The position numbers were made by a program, and so were the translations under genes. This document shows, piece by piece, positions 52,448-61,379 of a stretch of DNA of 61,579 bases (position 1 is its first letter; each line of letters starts with the position of its first letter). The notes under the pieces were generated by a model that saw only the letters and a program-made list of their open reading frames with translations, made no database searches and was not told where the DNA came from. Source of the stretch: an uncultured Lachnospiraceae bacterium (GTDB lineage Bacteria > Bacillota > Clostridia > Lachnospirales > Lachnospiraceae). The stretch lies in the NCBI GenBank assembly GCA_946566685.1, contig CAMNXA010000017.1:1-61579 (forward strand). The letters are read 5' to 3'.

Positions 52448-55400
52448 GAATCCAAATGTAAAAAGAGTATTGGTGATTGGTTCCGGGCCGATTGTGATCG
52501 GGCAGGCGGCGGAGTTTGATTATGCGGGGACCCAGGCATGCCGGTCTTTGAAGGAAGAGGGCATGGAAGTTATTCTGGTGAACTCCAATCCGGCGACCAT
52601 CATGACGGACGGCGATATCGCAGATAAAGTATATATTGAGCCTTTGACGGCCAAAGTGCTTGAACAGATTATTTTAAAAGAGAAACCGGATTCCCTGCTT
52701 CCGAATATGGGAGGGCAGGCCGGCCTTAATCTGGGGATGGAGTTGGATGAGTCCGGTTTCTTAAGAGAGCATGGAGTGACGCTTCTGGGCACTACAGCAG
52801 GGACGATCCGTAAGGCGGAGGATCGTCTGGAATTTAAGGAGACCATGGAAAAGATAGGGGAGCCCTGTGCGCCTTCCCTGGTGGTGGAGAATATCGAGGA
52901 TGGTGTGGCTTTTGCCAGCAAGATTGGTTATCCGGTGGTGCTGCGTCCGGCTTATACCCTGGGCGGTTCCGGCGGCGGCATCGCGCATGATCAGGTGCAG
53001 CTGGAAGAAATCCTGGCCAACGGCCTGCGCCTTTCCCGAGTGGGACAGGTGCTGGTGGAGCGCTGTATTGCGGGCTGGAAAGAGATTGAGTATGAAGTGA
53101 TGCGGGACGGAGCCGGCAACTGTATCACGGTCTGTAACATGGAAAACATCGATCCGGTGGGGGTGCATACCGGGGACAGTATTGTGGTGGCGCCTTCCCA
53201 GACGCTGGGGGATAAGGAATACCAGATGCTTCGAAGTTCTGCCCTCAATATCATCAATGAACTGGGGATTACCGGCGGCTGTAACGTGCAGTTTGCCCTG
53301 CATCCCACCAGTTTTGAATATTGTGTGATCGAGGTCAATCCCCGTGTGAGCCGTTCTTCTGCCCTGGCCAGCAAGGCTACCGGTTATCCGATTGCCAAGG
53401 TGGCGGCCAAGATTGCGCTGGGGTATACCCTGGATGAGATCAAGAACGCCATTACCGGCAAGACTTACGCCAGCTTTGAACCCACACTGGACTATTGTGT
53501 GGTGAAGATTCCGAGACTGCCTTTTGATAAATTTATCACGGCAAAACGTACCCTGACGACTCAGATGAAAGCCACCGGCGAGGTCATGAGTATCGGCAAT
53601 AACTTTGAGGGGGCGCTGATGAAAGCCATCCGTTCCCTGGAACAGCATGTGGACTGCCTGCGCAGTTATGATTTCACGGAACTTTCCAAAGAAGAATTGC
53701 TGGAGCGTCTGGAGATTGTGGATGATCAGCGGATTTATATCATTGCCGAGGCCATCCGCAAGGGAATTGACTATGAGACCATCCATAAGATTACCATGGT
53801 AGATATTTGGTTTATCGATAAGATTGCCATTCTCACGGAGATGGAAGCGGCGCTGGAGCAGGGGCCGCTCACGGTGGAACTCTTAAAGGAGGCCAAGAGG
53901 CTGGAATTTCCTGACAATGTGATTGCAAGACTCACAGGGAAAGGTGAGGATGAGATCAAAAAGATGCGCTATGAGAATGGGATTGTGGCGGCCTTTAAGA
54001 TGGTGGATACCTGTGCGGCGGAGTTCGCGGCTTCCACGCCTTACTATTACTCCGTATTCGGTTCCGAGACAGAGGTGGTGGAGTCCCATCCGAAGAAAAA
54101 AGTGCTGGTCTTGGGTTCCGGCCCCATCCGGATCGGACAGGGGATCGAGTTCGACTATTGTTCCGTACACGCCACCTGGGCCTTTGCCAAAGCGGGATAT
54201 GAAACGATCATCATCAACAATAACCCTGAGACGGTCAGCACCGACTTCGATATTGCGGATAAGCTGTATTTTGAGCCTCTGACCCCGGAAGATGTGGAGA
54301 ACATCGTCAATGTGGAGAAACCGGACGGTGCTGTGGTGCAGTTTGGCGGTCAGACAGCCATCAAGCTGACGGAGAGCCTGATGAAGATGGGCGTGCCGAT
54401 CCTGGGTACCAGGGCGGAGGACGTGGATGCCGCAGAGGATCGGGAACTTTTTGATAAAATACTGGAAGAAACCGAGATACCGAGAGCGGCGGGCGGCACG
54501 GTCTACACTGCCGAACAGGCCAAGGAAGTGGCGAACAGACTGGGATATCCGGTACTGGTGCGGCCTTCTTATGTGTTGGGCGGCCAGGGGATGCAGATTG
54601 CCATTTCCGATGAGGAGATTGAAGAGTTTATGGCAGTCATCAACCGCTATGAGCAGGATCACCCGATTCTGGTAGATAAATATTTGCAGGGGAAGGAACT
54701 GGAAGTGGACGCGGTCTGTGACGGCACGGATATCCTGATTCCGGGCATTATGGAGCACATCGAGCGCACGGGCGTACATTCCGGCGACAGTATTTCCGTC
54801 TATCCTGCGCCCACAGTCAGCGAGAAGGTCAAGGAGACCATCGCGGAGTACTCCAGAAGACTGGCCAGAGCCCTGCATGTGATTGGTCTGATCAATATCC
54901 AGTTTATTGCGGTGGAGGATGAGGTGTATGTGATCGAGGTCAATCCCCGGTCTTCCCGTACCGTGCCCTATATCAGCAAGGTGACAGGAATCCCGATTGT
55001 GGATTTGGCAACGGATGTTATTATTGGAAAGAAAATCAGGGATTTGGGATACGAGCCCGGATTACAGCCTGCGGCGGATTATTATGCCATCAAGATGCCG
55101 GTATTTTCCTTTGAGAAAATCCGTGGTGCGGAGATCAGTTTAGGGCCGGAGATGAAGTCCACCGGAGAGTGTCTGGGGATTGCCAGAACCTTTAATGAGG
55201 CGCTTTATAAAGCGTTCCTTGGCGCAGGGGTCAATCTGCCGAAACACAAACAGATGATCATTACCGTCAAAGATGCCGATAAAGGGGAAGCCATAGAAGT
55301 GGCCAGACGCTTTGAAAAGCTGGGATATATCATATATGCCACCCGGAGTACGGCCAAAGCGCTGAACGATGCCGGCATAAAGGCCCGTAAGGTCAATAAG

Positions 55401-55655
55401 ATCAGGCAGGAGTCACCCACGGTCATGGATCTGATCTTAGGACACCGGATCGATCTGGTCATCGATACCCCCACGCAGGGGCGGGATAAGAACAGGGATG
55501 GTTTCCTGATCAGGCGTACCGCCATTGAGACGGGTGTCAATTGTATCACGGCCATGGATACGGCAACGGCGCTGGTTACCAGTCTGGAGAATGCGGCATC
55601 CCAGGGGGAGATGACATTGATTGATGTAGCTACGATTGCGAGACGTGGAAGATAA
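52440..55655 (+). CDS. carB: Carbamoyl-phosphate synthase large subunit
   Basis: A 1071-residue enzyme with two homologous ATP-grasp halves. First half: KRVLVIGSGPIVIGQAAEFDYAGTQACRSLKEEG and VLRPAYTLGGSGGGIA. Second half from about residue 545: KVLVLGSGPIRIGQGIEFDYCSVHA and VLVRPSYVLGGQGMQIA. A C-terminal MGS-like domain (IDLVIDTPTQGRDKNRDGFLIRRTAIE) provides allosteric control. Full length and intact, starting 8 bases inside carA. Confidence 0.96.
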   Translation: MPKNPNVKRVLVIGSGPIVIGQAAEFDYAGTQACRSLKEEGMEVILVNSNPATIMTDGDIADKVYIEPLTAKVLEQIILKEKPDSLLPNMGGQAGLNLGMELDESGFLREHGVTLLGTTAGTIRKAEDRLEFKETMEKIGEPCAPSLVVENIEDGVAFASKIGYPVVLRPAYTLGGSGGGIAHDQVQLEEILANGLRLSRVGQVLVERCIAGWKEIEYEVMRDGAGNCITVCNMENIDPVGVHTGDSIVVAPSQTLGDKEYQMLRSSALNIINELGITGGCNVQFALHPTSFEYCVIEVNPRVSRSSALASKATGYPIAKVAAKIALGYTLDEIKNAITGKTYASFEPTLDYCVVKIPRLPFDKFITAKRTLTTQMKATGEVMSIGNNFEGALMKAIRSLEQHVDCLRSYDFTELSKEELLERLEIVDDQRIYIIAEAIRKGIDYETIHKITMVDIWFIDKIAILTEMEAALEQGPLTVELLKEAKRLEFPDNVIARLTGKGEDEIKKMRYENGIVAAFKMVDTCAAEFAASTPYYYSVFGSETEVVESHPKKKVLVLGSGPIRIGQGIEFDYCSVHATWAFAKAGYETIIINNNPETVSTDFDIADKLYFEPLTPEDVENIVNVEKPDGAVVQFGGQTAIKLTESLMKMGVPILGTRAEDVDAAEDRELFDKILEETEIPRAAGGTVYTAEQAKEVANRLGYPVLVRPSYVLGGQGMQIAISDEEIEEFMAVINRYEQDHPILVDKYLQGKELEVDAVCDGTDILIPGIMEHIERTGVHSGDSISVYPAPTVSEKVKETIAEYSRRLARALHVIGLINIQFIAVEDEVYVIEVNPRSSRTVPYISKVTGIPIVDLATDVIIGKKIRDLGYEPGLQPAADYYAIKMPVFSFEKIRGAEISLGPEMKSTGECLGIARTFNEALYKAFLGAGVNLPKHKQMIITVKDADKGEAIEVARRFEKLGYIIYATRSTAKALNDAGIKARKVNKIRQESPTVMDLILGHRIDLVIDTPTQGRDKNRDGFLIRRTAIETGVNCITAMDTATALVTSLENAASQGEMTLIDVATIARRGR

Positions 55656-55669
55656 GGTGAGGGAAAAGT

Positions 55670-56146
55670 ATGGAAGAACAATGGACTTATAAAACAGATG
55701 ATCAGATACATCCGCCCAAAGAGGTGCGGGGCAGTACGCCTGATTCCCGGGGAGTGGACTGGGAGGATGACAGCGGGGCGATACATTCTCGCAAATATAC
55801 CTATAAGATAACGAAAGAGGACGGCTGGAAGGCCAATGCCTATTACAGAAGACTTCCGGTGGGGCAGAGAAGGAAAACCCCACAGATGATCAAGGGAACA
55901 CAGGTCGGCATGGTTTACACGACAGACGATTACCGGGTGGTGGTTCCGGTTTTGATTGTGTTAGGGATTTTGATGACGGCTGTCTGTGTATTTTTGACGA
56001 TTAAGGTTCCGCCGCTGGGAATTTTATTTGATGTTTTCTGGTTTGTGGTGCTTATCAGTAATCTCAGACCCAAGCATATCAGGAAGTGGCGTAATCAGGC
56101 AAAGCGCCATAAAGAGCAGAAGGAAAACGATATCTATAGACAGTGA
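55670..56146 (+). CDS. Small membrane protein of unknown function
   Basis: A 158-residue protein with an acidic, polar N-terminal half (residues 1-80) and two membrane segments near residues 87-130 (VVVPVLIVLGILMTAVCVFLTI and LGILFDVFWFVVLISNL), ending in a very basic tail (KHIRKWRNQAKRHKEQK). By the positive-inside rule both termini should be cytoplasmic. No family recognised. It follows carB by 14 bp with GGTGAGGGAAAAG before the ATG, so it is probably in the same transcript. Confidence 0.65.
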   Translation: MEEQWTYKTDDQIHPPKEVRGSTPDSRGVDWEDDSGAIHSRKYTYKITKEDGWKANAYYRRLPVGQRRKTPQMIKGTQVGMVYTTDDYRVVVPVLIVLGILMTAVCVFLTIKVPPLGILFDVFWFVVLISNLRPKHIRKWRNQAKRHKEQKENDIYRQ

Positions 56147-56213
56147 GTGTGGTCAGGGGCGGATGAGGAGCACAGCAAAACCTGCAAAAAGAGTGGATTA
56201 AGAGGACATCTGT

Positions 56214-56903
56214 GTGAATGCGGTTAGAAATTATCAGAAAGAACTGGATAAGATCATAGAAAAGTTGGTGGCACGGCAAGCGGCAAACGAGACAGAGGGA
56301 GCGGGTGTGCAGATGCCGAGACTCCTTTTGCATGCCTGCTGTGCGCCCTGTAGCAGTTATTGTCTGGAATATTTGCGGGACTATTTTGATCTGACCGTGT
56401 TTTATTATAATCCAAATATCACGGAAGATGTGGAATACCGCAAACGGGTGGCGGAGGAGAAGCGGCTGATTGTGGCGCTGAATACGCAGAGGTGTGCCAG
56501 AATTAAAATGATTGAAGGAGATTACGATTCAGCCGATTTTTACGAGATTGCCAGAGGCTTGGAACAGTGTCCGGAAGGCGGTGAGCGGTGTTTTCGATGC
56601 TATGAACTGCGTCTTCGGGAGAGCGCGAGAGTGGCCAAAGAATTACAGTTTGATTACTTTACCACGACCCTCACCATCAGCCCCCTGAAAAATGCAGATA
56701 AACTTAACGAGATCGGAGAGCGGCTGGGAGAAGAATATGGTGTGGCGTTTCTTCCTTCTGATTTTAAGAAAAGAAACGGTTACAAGCGCTCTATTGAACT
56801 GTCTAAAGAATATCACCTGTATCGTCAGGATTATTGCGGGTGTGTATATTCCCGTATGGAGCGGGAGAGACAGAAGCAGAGTAAAATTGACGGTTTGAGT
56901 TGA
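56214..56903 (+). CDS. queH: Epoxyqueuosine reductase QueH
   Basis: A 229-residue cytosolic enzyme for the last step of queuosine synthesis in tRNA. The DUF208/QueH cysteines are present: LLLHACCAPCSSYC, then RCFRCYELRL and DYCGCVYS, with VFYYNPNI and TTTLTISPLKN in between. It replaces the cobalamin enzyme QueG. GTG start with AGAGGA upstream. No other queuosine gene is in the window, in line with salvage or dispersed genes. Confidence 0.92.
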   Translation: MNAVRNYQKELDKIIEKLVARQAANETEGAGVQMPRLLLHACCAPCSSYCLEYLRDYFDLTVFYYNPNITEDVEYRKRVAEEKRLIVALNTQRCARIKMIEGDYDSADFYEIARGLEQCPEGGERCFRCYELRLRESARVAKELQFDYFTTTLTISPLKNADKLNEIGERLGEEYGVAFLPSDFKKRNGYKRSIELSKEYHLYRQDYCGCVYSRMERERQKQSKIDGLS

Positions 56904-56927
56904 CTTTTAGTTGAAAAACGGTACAAT
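56900..56927 (+). promoter_or_regulatory. Promoter of argS
   Basis: TTGACT (56900-56905), 16-bp spacer, TACAAT (56922-56927), 30 bp before the start codon. The -35 box begins at the queH stop codon. Confidence 0.65.
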
Positions 56928-56956
56928 GATAAAAGTAACAGGAAAGGTAACAAGAC

Positions 56957-58738
56957 ATGCAGAAAATATTAGACCAGATATCAGACAAAATGATGGCGGC
57001 CTTTGAGGCGGCAGGATATGACGCGGAACTGGGCAAAGTTACGCTGTCCAATCGCCCTGATCTTTGTGAATTTCAGTGCAACGGCGCTATGGCGGGGGCG
57101 AAGAGATATCACAAAGCGCCGCTCATGATTGCCCAGGATGTGGCGCAGAAATTGGAAAACAGTGAAGTCTTTAGTGAAGTGAGCGCCGTGGCGCCGGGAT
57201 TTTTGAATCTTAAGATAAGGGAAGATTTCCTGAAGACATACTTGAATGAGATGGAACAGTCGGAGAAGTTTGGACTCACCATGCCTGAGAAGCCCCAGAA
57301 GATCATTCTGGACTATGGCGGACCCAATGTGGCCAAGCCCCTTCATGTGGGTCATCTGCGCTCGGCTATCATCGGGGAGAGTATTAAGAGAATCTGCCGC
57401 TATGCGGGCCATGATGTGACAGGAGATATTCATCTGGGCGACTGGGGGCTGCAGATGGGGCTGATCATTACCGAACTTCAGGCAAGAAAGCCGGATCTGG
57501 TCTATTTCGAGGAGGATTATACGGGAGAGTATCCGCAGGAGGCGCCCTTTACCATTTCGGAACTGGAAGAGATATACCCAACGGCCAGCGCCAAATCCAA
57601 AGAGGATGCGGCCTATAAGGCGGCGGCTATGGAGGCTACCTTTAAATTACAAAACGGCGTGCGCGGCTATCGGGCCCTTTGGCAGCAGATCATTAACGTT
57701 TCTGTGGCTGATTTAAAGAAAAATTACGATAACCTACAGGTATCTTTTGATCTCTGGAAAGGGGAATCTGACGTTCATGATATGATTCCTGCCATGGTGG
57801 ATAAGATGAAACAGGACGGTTTCGCCTATGAGAGCGAGGGCGCCTGGGTGGTGGATGTGAAAGAAGAGACGGACACCAAGGAGATACCGCCCTGTATGAT
57901 TTTAAAGTCTGACGGTGCGTCTTTATACAATACCACAGACTTGGCAACCATAAAAGACAGGGTGGCCAGTTACGATCCGGATAAGATGATTTATCTGACC
58001 GATAAGAGGCAGGATCTGTATTTTGAACAGGTGTTCCGCTGCGCGAGAAAAACGGGACTGGTGAAGCCTGAGACACAGCTTGTTCACATTGGCTTTGGCA
58101 CCATGAACGGTAAGGACGGTAAACCGTTCAAGACCAGGGAAGGCGGCGTTATGCGCCTGGAGAATCTGATACGTGAGATTAATGAGGAGATGATCCGTAA
58201 GATTCACGACAATGCCCAGACAAAGGGGTATCAGGTGGATGACGGGGAAGCGCAGGAGACAGCCAGGGTTGTGGGACTTGCGGCGATCAAATACGGTGAC
58301 CTCTCCAACCAGGCGTCCAAAGATTATATCTTTGATATGGATCGCTTTACTTCCTTTGAGGGCGATACGGGGCCATATATTCTCTACACGATTGTACGGA
58401 TTAAGTCAATCTTAAGTAAGTATGAGGAACAGGGCAGAAAATTGACTGATGTGGTCATTAATGAAGCTCTGAATCCATCCGAAAAAGCCCTGATGCTGGA
58501 ACTGACCAAGTTCCATGGAATGATGGAACTTTCCTTTGAGGAGATTGCGCCCCACAGGATATGTGCTTATATCTATGATCTGGCCAATGCCTTTAACAGG
58601 TTCTATCATGAGACGAAGATTTTGACAGAGACTGACGAGCAGAAAAAATCGGGCTGGATTGCTCTGTTGAAATTGACTAAGGAAGTCCTGGAAGTCTGTA
58701 TTGACCTGCTTGGTTTCGAAGCACCTGACAGGATGTGA
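56957..58738 (+). CDS. argS: Arginyl-tRNA synthetase
   Basis: A 593-residue class I synthetase. It has the N-terminal Add1 domain (residues 1-100), DYGGPNVAKPLHVGHLRSAIIGE with the HIGH-type HVGH motif, GDIHLGDWGLQMG, IYLTDKRQDLYFEQVFRCA and a C-terminal DALR anticodon domain (RICAYIYDLANAFNRFY). KMSK is degenerate, as in most ArgS. No T-box leader is present; it has its own promoter. Confidence 0.96.
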   Translation: MQKILDQISDKMMAAFEAAGYDAELGKVTLSNRPDLCEFQCNGAMAGAKRYHKAPLMIAQDVAQKLENSEVFSEVSAVAPGFLNLKIREDFLKTYLNEMEQSEKFGLTMPEKPQKIILDYGGPNVAKPLHVGHLRSAIIGESIKRICRYAGHDVTGDIHLGDWGLQMGLIITELQARKPDLVYFEEDYTGEYPQEAPFTISELEEIYPTASAKSKEDAAYKAAAMEATFKLQNGVRGYRALWQQIINVSVADLKKNYDNLQVSFDLWKGESDVHDMIPAMVDKMKQDGFAYESEGAWVVDVKEETDTKEIPPCMILKSDGASLYNTTDLATIKDRVASYDPDKMIYLTDKRQDLYFEQVFRCARKTGLVKPETQLVHIGFGTMNGKDGKPFKTREGGVMRLENLIREINEEMIRKIHDNAQTKGYQVDDGEAQETARVVGLAAIKYGDLSNQASKDYIFDMDRFTSFEGDTGPYILYTIVRIKSILSKYEEQGRKLTDVVINEALNPSEKALMLELTKFHGMMELSFEEIAPHRICAYIYDLANAFNRFYHETKILTETDEQKKSGWIALLKLTKEVLEVCIDLLGFEAPDRM

Positions 58739-58757
58739 AAAATTTCCTACAAAACAC

Positions 58758-58816
58758 TTGACAAGCAGTGGCAATAAATTGTATACTAGCAAAGCGGGTT
58801 GTGAAAATAACCCGCT
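58758..58816 (+). promoter_or_regulatory. tRNA promoter and 5' leader hairpin
   Basis: TTGACA (58758-58763), 18-bp spacer, TATACT (58782-58787). Six bases later a perfect 8-bp stem AGCGGGTT-N8-AACCCGCT (58793-58816) ends 5 bases before the mature tRNA-Val, near the RNase P cleavage point. Confidence 0.75.
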
Positions 58817-58821
58817 GATAT

Positions 58822-58894
58822 GGGGTCTTAGCTCAGCTGGGAGAGCATCTGCCTTACAAGCAGAGGGTCATAGGTTCGAGCCCTATAGGCCCCA
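58822..58894 (+). tRNA. tRNA-Val (anticodon TAC)
   Basis: A 73-nt cloverleaf with acceptor GGGGTCT/AGGCCCC, D arm GCTCAGCTGGGAGAGC, anticodon arm TCTGC-CTTACAA-GCAGA with TAC, and T loop TTCGAGC. Discriminator A; the 3' CCA is not encoded. Confidence 0.96.
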
Positions 58895-58909
58895 TTCAAT
58901 ATCATATAT

Positions 58910-58983
58910 GGCGAGATAGCTCAGCTGGCTAGAGCATACGGTTCATACCCGTAGTGTCGAGGGTTCAAGTCCCCCTCTCGCTA
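58910..58983 (+). tRNA. tRNA-Met (anticodon CAT, probably elongator)
   Basis: A 74-nt cloverleaf: acceptor GGCGAGA/TCTCGCT with a G-U first pair, anticodon arm TACGG-TTCATAC-CCGTA, T loop TTCAAGT. The initiator features (unpaired base 1 and three G-C pairs at the anticodon stem base) are missing, so elongator Met is favoured; tRNA-Ile with modified CAT cannot be fully excluded. CCA is not encoded. Confidence 0.92.
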
Positions 58984-58999
58984 TTGCCTTTAAGAGTGC

Positions 59000-59035
59000 G
59001 GAAATGCTGATGGATGCGGCGTTTCCCCTTTTTTT
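59000..59035 (+). terminator. Terminator of the tRNA transcript
   Basis: GGAAATGC and GCGTTTCC (one G-U pair) enclose an 11-nt loop and are followed by CC and seven T, 16 bp past tRNA-Met. Confidence 0.75.
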
Positions 59036-59133
59036 GTCCAAATGTGGCTCCCATTGGAGACACTTCTGAGCGGATTCTTGTGAATATAGTTCTGCGTAGG
59101 GCGTGGATGCTTTATGCATGGGAGTTGGTTTTG

Positions 59134-59142
59134 TGATATAAT
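59134..59142 (+). promoter_or_regulatory. Extended -10 promoter before the isochorismatase-like gene
   Basis: TGATATAAT with a perfect TATAAT (59137-59142) and no clear -35 box, 33 bp before the start codon. Confidence 0.45.
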
Positions 59143-59175
59143 TAGGAGATAAACCGGAATTTGGGAGATAATAGA

Positions 59176-59700
59176 ATGATATTGTTGATTGTTGATACTC
59201 AAAATTTAATTATGACTAATGAATTATATGAATTTGAGATTTTTGTATATCGTATTAAAACACTAATCAAAGAGGCGCGCAATAATAGTATAGAAGTTAT
59301 TTATGTTAGACATGATGATGGTGCTGGACAGAAATTAACGAAAGGTGCATTAGGCTATGAAATATACGAAGAATTTCAGCCAATGCCAAATGAGCGTGTT
59401 TTTGATAAAAATGTAAACAGTGCTTTCAAAGGTACGGGGTTGTTGGACTACCTACATGAAAAAAATGAAGATACAATTATTATTGTAGGGCTACAAACAG
59501 ATTATTGCATAGATGCAACAGTGAAATGTGGTTTTGAGCATGGACTTAAAATGATTGTTCCAGCAAATACAAACAGTACGCTTGATAATGCGTATATGAC
59601 AGCAGAAAAATCTTATAGATATTATAATGAGTTCATGTGGAATGGAAGATACGCAGAATGTATTTCATTTGAAAAAACTCTTGAATTGATGAATAGATAA
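59176..59700 (+). CDS. Isochorismatase-like cysteine hydrolase
   Basis: A 174-residue soluble enzyme of the cysteine hydrolase superfamily. The triad is visible as D7 (LIVDTQN), K78 (VFDKNVNSAF) and C111 (TDYCIDATVKCGF), with cis-peptide context GLQTDYC. Members act on isochorismate, nicotinamide or small amides; the substrate here is open. The start is the ATG behind GGGAGATAATAG. Codons are AT-richer than in the genes left of the tRNAs, as in the next genes. Confidence 0.88.
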   Translation: MILLIVDTQNLIMTNELYEFEIFVYRIKTLIKEARNNSIEVIYVRHDDGAGQKLTKGALGYEIYEEFQPMPNERVFDKNVNSAFKGTGLLDYLHEKNEDTIIIVGLQTDYCIDATVKCGFEHGLKMIVPANTNSTLDNAYMTAEKSYRYYNEFMWNGRYAECISFEKTLELMNR

Positions 59701-59727
59701 ATTCCAGTTTGGGAAGGAGGACTTACT

Positions 59728-60066
59728 GTGAAAGAGTTTCCGGATTTTATGAAGAATCAATTGAATCACATTGACAGCACCCAGCAAAATACGCCGGACA
59801 TTGACGGGTATTACTACGAAGGTGCAGATGGAAGTCAAATTTGCTTTTGGACATACTATTCTGATAGAGATTCCAAAGAGAATGTCCATGAATTTGATGA
59901 ATATGTATTTTGTGTTTCCGGGGAGTATGTAGAGATATTTGATGAAAAAGAACATATATTACATTCCGGAGATGAACTTCTGATACCAAAGGGGATTCCT
60001 CATCATGGCAGAGTTACCCAAGGAACGAGAACAATTCACGCTTTTGGTGGGAAGAGAATAGTATAG
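59728..60066 (+). CDS. Cupin-domain protein
   Basis: A 112-residue single cupin. DEYVFCVSGEYVEIF and HSGDELLIPKGIPHHGRVTQGTRTIHAFGGKRI are the two cupin motifs; the His pair of motif 2 is present (PHHG) but motif 1 has E/F residues where metal-binding His would stand, so metal binding may be altered. GTG start with a good site (GGAAGGAGG, then 8 bases). It is 27 bp after the previous gene. Confidence 0.8.
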   Translation: MKEFPDFMKNQLNHIDSTQQNTPDIDGYYYEGADGSQICFWTYYSDRDSKENVHEFDEYVFCVSGEYVEIFDEKEHILHSGDELLIPKGIPHHGRVTQGTRTIHAFGGKRIV

Positions 60067-60128
60067 TTATTTTATTGATTTGATGAAGTTTACTGTGCGG
60101 TAAAATTCAAATTTGCGAGGAAAAATCT

Positions 60129-60614
60129 ATGATTAGAATAAGACCATATAAAGCTTCGGATGCAGATACAATATTATCGTGGTGTCAAGATGAAAAACTA
60201 TTTTATCAATGGACAGCAGGTATACTCGGTAATTATCCGATAACACAAAAGGAATTTTGTTTTGTTGAATCTCTAATGCCGTTTACTGCATTTGATGAAA
60301 CAGGAATCGTTGGCTTTTTTACATTAAGGAACCCTGATGAATCATTGGATGAATTACGTTTTGGATTTGTAATTGTAAATCCTCACAAGAGAGGAAAAGG
60401 CTATGGAAAGGCTATGCTCCGGCTGGGTTTAAAATTTGTATTTGAAATATATGGGGCAAAAAAAGCATCATTGGGCGTTTTCGAGAATAATCTTCCAGCT
60501 TATTATTGTTATAAAGCTGTTGGTTTTAGCGATACAGTTCTTGATGTGATAGAGACATATTGTATTCTGGGTGAAGAATGGAAGTGCCAAGAATTGATTA
60601 TGGAAAATGGATAA
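60129..60614 (+). CDS. GNAT-family N-acetyltransferase
   Basis: A 161-residue acetyltransferase beginning IRIRPYKASDADTILSW, with the acetyl-CoA loop VNPHKRGKGYGKAMLRLGLKF (motif A Q/RxxGxG/A) near residues 84-104 and motif B ASLGVFENNLPAYYCYKAVGF. This is the RimJ/RimL-like pattern; the substrate is unknown. The ribosome site is GCGAGGAAAAA. AT-rich like its neighbours. Confidence 0.9.
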   Translation: MIRIRPYKASDADTILSWCQDEKLFYQWTAGILGNYPITQKEFCFVESLMPFTAFDETGIVGFFTLRNPDESLDELRFGFVIVNPHKRGKGYGKAMLRLGLKFVFEIYGAKKASLGVFENNLPAYYCYKAVGFSDTVLDVIETYCILGEEWKCQELIMENG

Positions 60615-60734
60615 ATCCCAGCTTGCAAGGAAACTGTAGGAAGAGAGGAACTTTTGCTTTTGATTATAATTAACACAATAAGCTTCCATAATATAGTTCA
60701 AAAATTTCTGATTACCAGGTAGGAGAATGATGGG

Positions 60735-61220
60735 ATGATAAATAAATTACATTTTGAAATGATAATGTTATATAGTGGGGACGCAAAAAGAATACAGCAT
60801 TTTTGTAAGGTTCATAGCTATGCAAAACTGATTGCTGAACTGGAGAATGTTGATGCAGATACCCTGTTCATTCTGGAGGCTGCGGCTTTAACGCATGATA
60901 TTGGGATTCATTATTGTGAAGAAAAATATGGCGAATGTAATGGCAAACTTCAGGAAAAGGAGGGCCCTGCCATTGCCAAAAGGCTCCTGGCAAAGCTGCA
61001 ATTTGAAGACCGGGTGTCTGAGAGGGTCCAATATCTCATCGCCCATCATCATACATATGATGCGATAGATGGTATTGACTATCAAATCCTCGTGGAAGCA
61101 GATTTCCTTGTAAATCTATACGAAGACCGATTATCAGAGCAGGCGATAGAACATGCATATAGGGAAATCTTCAAAACAGATTCCGGTAAGCGTATATGTC
61201 GGGAAATGTATCATTTCTAG
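60735..61220 (+). CDS. HD-domain phosphohydrolase
   Basis: A 161-residue protein with HD-superfamily metal residues: H27 (KVHSYAKLIA), the H54-D55 pair (AALTHDIGIHY), then HHH in LIAHHHTYDAIDG and D in LVEADFLVNLYED. Such small HD proteins hydrolyse nucleotides or related phosphates; the exact reaction is not known. The ATG at 60735 follows TAGGAGAATGATGG. It ends 159 bp before the repeat-protein gene; that gap shows no gene. Confidence 0.88.
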   Translation: MINKLHFEMIMLYSGDAKRIQHFCKVHSYAKLIAELENVDADTLFILEAAALTHDIGIHYCEEKYGECNGKLQEKEGPAIAKRLLAKLQFEDRVSERVQYLIAHHHTYDAIDGIDYQILVEADFLVNLYEDRLSEQAIEHAYREIFKTDSGKRICREMYHF

Positions 61221-61379
61221 AATTGCATGATACTGTTTACGGGTACACATAACTTGGTCGTTTTTAAATGTATCCGTTTTATGATTGCATAAAAATGCAA
61301 TATATTATAAAATATTTATAAAAAGCAGATGCGATTAACTGTTTGTGCCTAAATCTTTAATTGGGGAATGGAGGAAAAA

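Noticed and set aside
52761..53786. 341-codon minus-strand frame inside carB
   Set aside because: Mirror frame of a highly conserved enzyme; no ribosome site or motif.
58960..59160. Attachment-site duplication of the tRNA-Met 3' end
   Set aside because: I found no second copy of the tRNA tail downstream within the window and no integrase gene.
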